A stretch of DNA of 6,817 nt, from positions 1 through 6,817 of the forward strand of contig CAMYNE010000110.1 in NCBI GenBank assembly GCA_947259675.1, in the 5' to 3' direction. The notes under the pieces are model-generated. The model saw only the letters and a program-made list of their open reading frames with translations, was not told where the DNA came from and did no database searches. This document shows positions 1-5,220 of the stretch, one piece after another; position 1 is the first letter of the stretch, and each line of letters opens with the position of its first letter. Origin of the DNA: an uncultured Pirellulaceae bacterium (lineage in GTDB: Bacteria; Planctomycetota; Planctomycetia; Pirellulales; Pirellulaceae). The position numbers and the translations under genes are program-made.

Positions 1-932
1 TGACCTCTCAAGAATTCTTCGATATCCATCTCACGCTTGCCGGCCGGCTGAATCTTTTTGATTGACAGAAGTCCCTCACCAGACTGTACAAGCAGTTGAG
101 ACTTATCACACACGGCAACACGACCTGAAGCGACATCGATCGCATCAGGATGCGCGTCAACCGCATCTGCCCAGTGCACGATCAATCTCACTGGTTCGCG
201 ATTTTGCGGATGCCAGTTGGCGAACGTACCGGGCCAGGGTTTAAAGGCGCGAATTTGATCCACAATCTGTTTCGCGGTTCGAGACCAGTCGATAAGTCCA
301 TCGGATTTTTTGAGTCGTGGTGCCTTGGTTGCCAACTTGCGATTCTGTTTTTCACCTATCTGAGACTCTCCATCCCATTTTGAGAGTGTCTCAATCGCAT
401 CGAGAACCGGCATTACGCCCAACTTTGCAAGTTTGGGTTCAACCGTTGCGGCCGTGTCACAAGGTGTAATTTCTAATTCAGCTTTGGCAAGACAAGGACC
501 CGCATCCAAAAACGACGACATGTGGATAACGGTGATTCCCAAAGTCGTTTCGCCATGATAGATGGCCCAGTTTACCGGGGCGGCACCTCGGTACTTGGGA
601 AGCAGAGAACCATGCAGGTTAATCCCACCCAACCGGGCTGTTGCCAAGCAGTCACGGGACAGTATCTGGCCGTAATCACAAACAACAAACAAATCAGCTG
701 CCAACGATTTGAGCAGTGCGACCGAATCGGGCTCGTTAACATCGAGAGGGGCCAGAATTTCTACACCAGCCGCCTCTCCCAGATGGCGAGTCGGATTTTC
801 GGGCGACTTGCGTCTTTTTCCTGCATCCACTATCGGACGAGTGATCAACGCGAGTATTTTGTGAGGCGATTTCAACAAAGCTTCAAGACTCGGCACGGCG
901 AATGGACCTGTGCCGAACATCACGATCCGCAT
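1..932 (-). CDS. fmt: Methionyl-tRNA formyltransferase, C-terminal end cut by the window edge
   Basis: Transfers a formyl group from 10-formyltetrahydrofolate to the amino group of Met-tRNAfMet in the cytoplasm, preparing it for translation initiation. The frame is open for 310 codons from ATG 932 to the left edge. The N-terminal Rossmann-like part opens with MRIVMFGTGPFAVPSL. The catalytic loop reads NLHGSLLPKYRGAAPVNW (about residues 105-122), and LDAG follows at 142-145. N105, H107 and D143 match the family catalytic Asn/His/Asp triad. The linker motif IDWSR and the RAFKPWPGTF segment (about 214-237) lead into the C-terminal OB-like tRNA-binding domain. The last visible residues, around EFLRG, resemble the usual end of the family (about 310-320 residues), so only a few codons should be missing. 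It lies 41 bp after def on the same strand, a classic def-fmt pair. The ribosome site is weak (GAGA about 10 nt before ATG). Confidence 0.95.
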   Translation of the reverse strand, partial: MRIVMFGTGPFAVPSLEALLKSPHKILALITRPIVDAGKRRKSPENPTRHLGEAAGVEILAPLDVNEPDSVALLKSLAADLFVVCDYGQILSRDCLATARLGGINLHGSLLPKYRGAAPVNWAIYHGETTLGITVIHMSSFLDAGPCLAKAELEITPCDTAATVEPKLAKLGVMPVLDAIETLSKWDGESQIGEKQNRKLATKAPRLKKSDGLIDWSRTAKQIVDQIRAFKPWPGTFANWHPQNREPVRLIVHWADAVDAHPDAIDVASGRVAVCDKSQLLVQSGEGLLSIKKIQPAGKREMDIEEFLRG

Positions 933-955
933 AACTTCAGTCTCAACAAAGGGTT

Positions 956-968
956 GGAACTATGTTCC
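956..968. repeat. 13-bp perfect palindrome in the def-fmt gap
   Basis: GGAAC-TAT-GTTCC is a 5-bp inverted repeat around a 3-nt centre, inside the 41-bp gap between the def stop and the fmt start. It could form a small hairpin in the def-fmt mRNA or be a binding half-site pair. No T-run follows on the minus strand, so it is not an intrinsic terminator. Its function is unknown and it may be chance. Confidence 0.4.
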
Positions 969-973
969 GGTTT

Positions 974-1564
974 TCAGCAATATTTTGATTCAATTACAGC
1001 AAGGCGTTGCCCAATTTTCTCATCTTCGAGAAATTTACCCGTTGCGCGCATATTGTCCATGTCGAGGACAAATGCTTCGAGTTCTTGATCGAGTTGACGA
1101 CGGGCGGATTCGCTGAGTCGGTCAATAAACAAAACGCCTAAGATATGATCGTATTCATGCTGAATCACGCGGGACAACAGCCCGTCTGCGACAAAATCCA
1201 CGGTGTTGCCCGAAAGATCATAGGCCGAAACATGTATTTGGGCGGGCCTGGCAACCATTCCGAGAATGCCCGGCAAACTGAGGCACCCTTCTTCTGCTTC
1301 TGATTTGCCCTTTGGCGAATCGATGACGGGATTGATGAAAACGCGCTCCTCGTCTATTTGGTCAGGATCTCCCGTGGTATTGATGACAAACATTCGCAAT
1401 GGAAGATCGACTTGGTTCGCTGCCAGTCCGATCCCACGCGCGTCGTACATCAGCTCAAACATTTCACTGATTACGTTTTTCAGTTCTTTATCCACGCGTT
1501 TGATTGACTTGGATCTATGTCGCAACGTCGGATGTGGGTATGGAATTATTTCCAATGCTGTCAC
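974..1564 (-). CDS. def: Peptide deformylase
   Basis: Cytoplasmic metallohydrolase that removes the N-formyl group from nascent proteins, the step that complements Fmt. It has 196 residues, slightly longer than the E. coli enzyme. All three family motifs are intact: motif 1 GIGLAANQV (44-52), motif 2 EGCLSLP (92-98), and motif 3 QHEYDH (135-140). C94, H136 and H140 should bind the metal, and E137 is the catalytic acid/base. The start is GTG at 1564. The only in-frame codons upstream before a stop (1592-1594) are non-start codons, and the N-terminus TALEIIPYPHPTLR is typical of the family. The C-terminal tail beyond about residue 165 is charged, and alpha-helical by inference. It ends TGA at 974 and is probably co-transcribed with fmt. 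GAGA abuts the start codon, so the Shine-Dalgarno site is poor. Confidence 0.96.
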   Translation of the reverse strand: MTALEIIPYPHPTLRHRSKSIKRVDKELKNVISEMFELMYDARGIGLAANQVDLPLRMFVINTTGDPDQIDEERVFINPVIDSPKGKSEAEEGCLSLPGILGMVARPAQIHVSAYDLSGNTVDFVADGLLSRVIQHEYDHILGVLFIDRLSESARRQLDQELEAFVLDMDNMRATGKFLEDEKIGQRLAVIESKYC

Positions 1565-1590
1565 TCTCGCAAAAAAAAAATGGACACACG

Positions 1591-1619
1591 ATTATAAAAT
1601 TGGCTTATCCAAATGACAG
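1591..1619 (-). promoter_or_regulatory. Probable sigma70-type promoter of def-fmt
   Basis: On the minus strand a perfect TATAAT (1596-1591) is preceded at 17 nt by CTGTCA (1619-1614), 4/6 against TTGACA. Transcription would begin near 1584, giving a leader of about 20 nt before GTG 1564. That leader includes ten consecutive U residues (1580-1571) just before GCGAGA-GUG. Position, spacing and orientation fit def, but there is no experimental support. Confidence 0.5.
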
Positions 1620-1673
1620 ATAACAAAACGGTCTAACCTATGAACTTTCACATAAAAAACTTTCCAAGTTAGC

Positions 1674-1734
1674 GGTTGACAATCGCGAAGATATTTGAAC
1701 CGACGTTTTTTTTCGAAGTGTTTTATTGTCAACC
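1674..1734. repeat. 10-bp perfect inverted repeat, possible 61-nt hairpin
   Basis: GGTTGACAAT (1674-1683) is exactly reverse-complementary to ATTGTCAACC (1725-1734). Inside, six further pairs can form (1686-1691 with 1710-1715, one of them G-U), leaving an asymmetric internal loop and an 18-nt apical loop. Each arm contains TTGACA, so the element could also be an operator or a pair of opposed -35 boxes. I found no target-site duplication or second copy in the window. Its function is unknown. Confidence 0.5.
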
Positions 1735-1844
1735 CATGCATTAAAAAAAAGTTGCTGATGCAAGCTTGTATCTTTGTCGTGGTCAACAAGATTTTCTCAA
1801 ACGATGTTTGGTTCGGCTTTTCAAAAATTTGTTTAAGTCTTTGC

Positions 1845-1872
1845 TTGACAAGAAAAAGTTGGTCGGCACAAT
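1845..1872 (+). promoter_or_regulatory. Candidate plus-strand promoter inside the intergenic region
   Basis: An exact TTGACA (1845-1850) is followed after 16 nt by CACAAT (1867-1872), which keeps four of six -10 positions, including A2 and T6. Transcription would start near 1879, reading towards the hairpin at 1929-1959 and, further on, the terminator at 2479-2513. No coding gene follows closely. It is the best-spaced of the plus-strand TTGACA copies in this region, but the evidence is only sequence similarity. Confidence 0.25.
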
Positions 1873-1928
1873 GTTCCATTACGAACCAAGGATAGATTCG
1901 TTTCCAACAATTGACATTATTATTTGTT

Positions 1929-1970
1929 GGTGCTTGGTTGATGAAAGGAACGAAGCACCCACAGATTTTT
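1929..1970 (+). terminator. Weak hairpin plus T5, possible terminator
   Basis: GGTGCTT (1929-1935) pairs with AAGCACC (1953-1959). After a G-G mismatch, GTT/AAC adds three more pairs around a 9-nt loop. A run of five T lies at 1966-1970, six bases after the stem, which is farther than in a good intrinsic terminator. Combined with the candidate promoter at 1845-1872 it would delimit a transcript of about 90 nt. Confidence is low. Confidence 0.25.
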
Positions 1971-2196
1971 GAAACAGTTTGGACAATCCAGATTAATCAC
2001 TTACCAATTAACTTCCTGTTGAATTGACAAGCTAAGAAACCGCATCGAGTTTTAGTTTTTGATTGTGCAATTTGTTGGCAACGTGTTTCGAGTAATTGAA
2101 CAGTTTCAATTGTATCAAACAAAGAAACAAATGGCCGTTCGATTACGTGTCCACCGACGCGACGCATTGCACACTTTGTTACTGCCTACCTGATTA

Positions 2197-2513
2197 ATGT
2201 TGCGTTGGCTTACCCTGGTGAGAATTGGGTGGCGACGACCGAGGGATGCGATAGTCGGCACGTTAACCGTAGGGTTATGTGTGGATCGGAGTCCTCACCC
2301 GTTTTGTGTTTGTAGGGCGACATGTATAAGGACATCAAGCGCGAAGTCATGCCTTTTTATTTTGAAAACGGCGAGTCAAACGAGCAATGTCGTTATCAGC
2401 GGCCAGGAGGGCGGGCTGACGAACACCTTTACTGTCTGGAGTAGTTGCAATCATTTGACGAATCCAGAAAAGTCAAGGCGACAATGAGGCTTGGAGCCCG
2501 TTGTCGTTTTTTT
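2197..2513 (+). ncRNA. Candidate structured non-coding RNA ending at an intrinsic terminator
   Basis: The stretch is more GC-rich than the DNA just upstream and ends in a strong plus-strand terminator, yet has no recognisable gene. Between 2217 and 2299 the bases can form a three-way junction. The closing stem is GGTGAG 2217-2222 with CTCACC 2294-2299. A short stem CCGA 2239-2242 with TCGG 2255-2258 is directly abutted by a 9-pair hairpin, 2259-2268 with 2273-2281, with one bulged U and a GTAG loop. Further short complementarities exist (2299-2305 with 2365-2371; 2435-2440 with 2463-2468) but are near chance level. The 5' end is not defined; 2197 is arbitrary. A 96-codon frame covers the region but looks spurious. 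It matches no RNA family I can recognise. The minus strand could instead carry tiny genes. Confidence 0.3.
2479..2513 (+). terminator. Strong intrinsic terminator, plus strand, orphan
   Basis: The left arm 2479-2491 pairs with the right arm 2495-2506 over 12 pairs, with one G-U pair, a single bulged A at 2487 and a TGG loop. Seven T residues follow immediately (2507-2513). The shape is that of a textbook rho-independent terminator. It lies about 100 bp before folK, while the genes to its left are on the other strand, so it must end a transcript that starts within the preceding intergenic region. Confidence 0.85.
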
Positions 2514-2606
2514 GCGCGCTGTGGCGGCTAAATATCAGCAGATCGTTTGCCAACGCCTCGATTTTCAGCCAGCGAACGTGTAACTTCATCTTCCCAAAAT
2601 CCAGTC

Positions 2607-2618
2607 GAGGCATTCATG
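2607..2618 (+). promoter_or_regulatory. Ribosome-binding site that fixes the folK start
   Basis: GAGG (2607-2610) sits five bases before ATG 2616. It supports ATG 2616 over the longer in-frame TTG at 2547, which would add 23 residues unlike the family before the conserved N-terminal strand. Confidence 0.7.
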
Positions 2619-3350
2619 GCTGATTGTTTGATTGCGTTCGGATCAAATCAAGGCGATTCAAGGGCGATCCACGAACTTGTCACAAAGTCGCTCGAAAGCT
2701 CCGCCGATATCGACCTCATCGCCGCGAGTTCAACGATTAGGACGGTTCCAGTCGGTGGGAGCGAGGGTCAAAATGAATATCTTAATGGAGTTTTTCGAAT
2801 CCGAACGAAGCTGGATCCACGCGAATTGCACCGTCAGTTGATGCGAATGGAATTGAAACTGGGACGAGCCAAGCGCGATCGCTGGGACGCCAGAATCGTT
2901 GACCTTGATCTATTGTTATTTGGCGATCAAATCATCGCAGAACAGGACCTCACAGTTCCACACCCGAGGATGTCATTTCGGCGATTTGTTTTGGAACCCG
3001 CGTCCAAAATTGCTGCGGAAATGGTTCATCCAGATTCAGGTTTGTCGATTAATGAGCTGCTCGATCGGATCAATCAACGTGAGAATCACCTTCTGTGGGT
3101 GTCGGACCGCATCAGTCAATCCAGAGCGATTGCAGATCAATGTGGCGATATTCTGTCCGATTGGTCTATCGAATTTGTGGACTCGCTTCCCAAAAAGCCA
3201 CATCCAATCCCAAAACTGGTCGTTCGAGAAGTTGGCCGTCAAAGCTTGCCAACGCACGCTCCGATTCTCGATGTAACCGGCTATTCAGTGGAGCGGATCC
3301 TGATCGAAATCGACGCCGCGATCAAAGCGATAACAACGCCGGCAATTTAA
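2616..3350 (+). CDS. folK: 2-amino-4-hydroxy-6-hydroxymethyldihydropteridine pyrophosphokinase (HPPK) with C-terminal extension
   Basis: Transfers pyrophosphate from ATP to 6-hydroxymethyl-7,8-dihydropterin, the step before dihydropteroate synthase in folate synthesis; cytoplasmic. From ATG 2616 the protein has 244 residues. Family features in order: GSNQGD (9-14), the YLNGV core strand (55-59), LHRQLMRMELKLGRAKRDRW (71-90), RIVDLDLLLFGD (93-104) with D96 and D98 as the Mg2+ ligands, PHPRM (115-119) and FVLEPASKIA (124-133). A normal HPPK ends near residue 160. Here about 90-100 further residues (from about 145) follow, including a proline-rich stretch near 192-200 and an apparently amphipathic final helix (about 224-239). 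I do not recognise that part. The gene stands alone on the plus strand, behind the terminator at 2479-2513, so it needs its own promoter between 2514 and 2606; none is obvious. Folate links it loosely to fmt, which uses formyl-tetrahydrofolate. Confidence 0.93.
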   Translation: MADCLIAFGSNQGDSRAIHELVTKSLESSADIDLIAASSTIRTVPVGGSEGQNEYLNGVFRIRTKLDPRELHRQLMRMELKLGRAKRDRWDARIVDLDLLLFGDQIIAEQDLTVPHPRMSFRRFVLEPASKIAAEMVHPDSGLSINELLDRINQRENHLLWVSDRISQSRAIADQCGDILSDWSIEFVDSLPKKPHPIPKLVVREVGRQSLPTHAPILDVTGYSVERILIEIDAAIKAITTPAI

Positions 3351-3720
3351 CTCCAACGTCAGAAATGCGGGGCTTAGAGAGCGTTTGGTTTAAGTTTGGC
3401 GTCTTTTCGTCGGTTTCGCTCGGCAATCAAAGCGCCACGACCGCTATACGCACGTGCGACACGCACTAGAGTTGATTTTTCGATGGCGACATTTAGGCTG
3501 ATGAATCGTCGTTATTCCCCGAATGACGTCAATGGCTTGATCGATCGGCTCGATATCTGCGAACTTCGCAGGAATCCGTGAATTTTACGAGGGTTGGGCG
3601 ATTCCAGGTTTGCCACGAAAAACTGCGGAAAATGATTGTGGTCTTGGATGAAACATGTCATTTCAAATAGGATTGAGATTAGAGATTAGCTATTTGTGTT
3701 CAAAAACGCAGTCAGTTCCT
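3351..3720. other. Intergenic region before glgA
   Basis: 370 bp without a supported gene. The minus strand carries coding-like fragments: an open stretch 3377-3511 without ATG ending in TAA 3374-3376, an overlapping open stretch in another frame around 3500-3570, and a 49-codon ATG frame ending at 3512. None has a recognisable motif. A perfect 7+1+7 palindrome lies at 3557-3571 (CTGCGAA-C-TTCGCAG). Three imperfect copies of a GATTAGA-like unit lie in tandem at 3671-3690, just before glgA. I see no strong terminator behind folK and no good promoter for glgA. If glgA starts at the upstream ATG 3655, the last 66 bp would be coding. Confidence 0.5.
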
Positions 3721-5214
3721 ATGGACATTCTCTTTGCCAGTAGCGAAGCCACCCCCTTTGCCAAAACAGGTGGGCTGGCCGACGTGGCGGGAGCACTGCC
3801 ACGCGAACTTAGTCGACTTGGCCATCGTGTGACAGTCTTTCTGCCAGCTTATCGTTCGTGCCTCAACTCGGGTATTCCGATTGAGCCAACTGAAATCGAA
3901 TTCGAAATTCCGCTCGGCACGAAATTGGTTGAAGGAAATTTGCTCCACAGCCGATTACCCGGTAGCGACGTCACTTTTTATCTCGTCAATCAGCCTGATT
4001 ATTTTGACAGAAAACATTTGTATACAGTCAAAGGAAAAGACTACGTTGATAACTGCGAGCGATTTGTTTTTTTCTGCCGGAGCGTCCTCGAATCTGTGCG
4101 AATGCTCGATTTGAGTCCGGAAATCATACATGCGAACGACTGGCAAACAGGATTGATCCCTGCCTTGCTGAAAACCGAGTATGTCGGTACGGCGACCTTT
4201 GAGAACATCGCCAGCCTGATCACGATTCACAACCTTGCTTATCAAGGAAGCTTCTGGCATTGGGATATGTTGTTAACGGGGCTCGACTGGAAATACTTCA
4301 ACTGGCGTCAAATGGAATTCTACGGTCAGTTGAATCTGCTGAAGACCGGTATCGCGTTCGCCGACGCTATCAGCACAGTCAGTCCGACGTACGCCCAAGA
4401 GATTCAGACGCCCGCGCAGGGTTGCGGTTTGCATGATACGCTGCAACACAGATCTGATGAACTCACCGGCATCCTCAACGGCATCGACGTTAATGATTGG
4501 AATCCCCAAACGGATCCGGTCCTTGCCGCAAACTACGATGTCACAAACTTCGTAGCGGGAAAATCGGCATGCAAAGCGGTGATGCAAAAGGAAAGTGGGC
4601 TAGTCGCAGATCAAAACATCCCGATGATCGGAATTATCGGTCGACTCGAAAGTCAAAAAGGTTGGTCGCTGATTCTGCCCGTCATGAAACAATGGCTCGA
4701 AACCTTAGATGTTCAATGGGTTATTCTGGGGACCGGTCAGGCAGATTATCAGGCGGTCTTGAACCGGTTAAAAAGAACGTATCCCGACAAGCTGGCCTTG
4801 ACTCTGGACTTTTCCAACGAGTTGGCTCACCAGATCGAAGCGGCAGCCGACATATTTCTGATGCCCAGCGAATTTGAACCCTGCGGTTTGAATCAAATGT
4901 ACAGCATGGCCTATGGAACCGTTCCGGTTGTTCGGCGAACTGGCGGGTTGGCGGATACAGTCGTCAATGCAACAACGGAAACCATTGCTGACAAAACTGC
5001 CAACGGTTTCAGTTTTCAGCCTTTCACGGTCGAAGATCTCGAATCGTCAATTGCACTGGCTGTCGACATGTTTGTCAATGATCGGTCCACCTGGAATCAG
5101 CTAATCGAAACTGGCATGCGCTGTGACTGGTCCTGGGCGGCGAGTGCCAGAAAGTACGTTGAGCTGTATAAGCAAACCGTAACTAGAAAATTAGCATCTC
5201 ACCAGACGGTTTAG
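3721..5214 (+). CDS. glgA: Glycogen (starch) synthase, GT5 family
   Basis: Extends alpha-1,4-glucan chains by adding glucose from a nucleotide sugar (ADP-glucose in most bacteria); cytoplasmic GT-B enzyme. It has 497 residues from ATG 3721, against about 477 in E. coli. The N-terminal Rossmann domain starts MDILFASSEATPFAKTGGLA and carries the nucleotide-sugar KTGGL loop (15-19), HANDWQTG (137-144) and TIHNLAYQG (168-176). The C-terminal domain has IGRLESQKG (306-314), with R308 and K313 matching the E. coli phosphate-binding pair, and EFEPCGLNQMYSMAYGT (384-400) with E386 and C388, followed by RRTGGLADTV. All key residues are present. ATG 3721 is chosen because the family begins right at this strand, though no Shine-Dalgarno is visible. 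ATG 3655, with GGA about 8 nt upstream, would add 22 unconserved residues. The stop is 6 bp before galT, so the two are almost surely co-transcribed. Confidence 0.95.
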   Translation: MDILFASSEATPFAKTGGLADVAGALPRELSRLGHRVTVFLPAYRSCLNSGIPIEPTEIEFEIPLGTKLVEGNLLHSRLPGSDVTFYLVNQPDYFDRKHLYTVKGKDYVDNCERFVFFCRSVLESVRMLDLSPEIIHANDWQTGLIPALLKTEYVGTATFENIASLITIHNLAYQGSFWHWDMLLTGLDWKYFNWRQMEFYGQLNLLKTGIAFADAISTVSPTYAQEIQTPAQGCGLHDTLQHRSDELTGILNGIDVNDWNPQTDPVLAANYDVTNFVAGKSACKAVMQKESGLVADQNIPMIGIIGRLESQKGWSLILPVMKQWLETLDVQWVILGTGQADYQAVLNRLKRTYPDKLALTLDFSNELAHQIEAAADIFLMPSEFEPCGLNQMYSMAYGTVPVVRRTGGLADTVVNATTETIADKTANGFSFQPFTVEDLESSIALAVDMFVNDRSTWNQLIETGMRCDWSWAASARKYVELYKQTVTRKLASHQTV

Positions 5215-5220
5215 TACTGC

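Larger units (their letters stand above)
1565..2615. other. Long intergenic region between divergent def and folK
   Basis: About 1.05 kb with no convincing protein gene. From 1620 to about 2150 it is AT-rich, with many A/T runs, five exact TTGACA hexamers and several inverted repeats. From about 2190 to 2515 it is richer in GC and foldable, and ends in a strong plus-strand terminator. The longest frames are 95 codons (minus, 1592-1879) and 96 codons (plus, 2197-2487). They lack a ribosome site and any recognisable motif. Two very short minus-strand frames (2347-2454, 35 aa; 2210-2350, 46 aa) overlap by ATGA and are also unsupported. No tRNA, tmRNA, RNase P or SRP RNA signature was seen when read by eye. 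Confidence 0.7.

Noticed and set aside
956..968. LexA-type box in the def-fmt gap
   Set aside because: The GAAC/GTTC halves have a 3-base spacer rather than the 4-base spacer of the Gram-positive consensus, and the site lies inside a likely operon of housekeeping genes.
522..1088. 188-codon plus-strand frame
   Set aside because: It is antisense to fmt and def, both of which have complete catalytic motifs. Its translation has no domain and is a typical shadow frame.
1592..1879. 95-codon minus-strand frame upstream of def
   Set aside because: It runs into the def promoter region, has no ribosome site or motif, and the DNA is AT-rich with homopolymer runs. The frame is rich in residues expected from chance AT-rich sequence.
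2094..2111. AATTGAA-CAGT-TTCAATT hairpin
   Set aside because: A perfect 7-bp inverted repeat but AT-rich, without a T-run and isolated; of a size that can arise by chance in this AT-rich stretch.
2197..2487. 96-codon plus-strand frame ending inside the terminator stem
   Set aside because: No Shine-Dalgarno before ATG 2197, an odd Cys/Arg/Ser-rich composition and no recognisable domain. The stop falls within the terminator hairpin, which fits an RNA better than a protein gene, although a small protein cannot be fully excluded.
2197..2513. Known housekeeping RNAs (tmRNA, RNase P RNA, SRP RNA, 6S RNA)
   Set aside because: I looked for their conserved cores (tmRNA tRNA-like end and tag frame, RNase P P4 consensus, SRP tetraloop domain, 6S long hairpin) and found none by eye. 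A covariance search was not possible.
2547..2615. Longer folK start at TTG 2547
   Set aside because: GAGG five bases before ATG 2616 and the conserved HPPK N-terminus right after it favour 2616.
3396..3581. 61-codon plus-strand frame between folK and glgA
   Set aside because: TTG start without a ribosome site, arginine-rich, no motif; probably chance or antisense of the minus-strand coding-like fragments.
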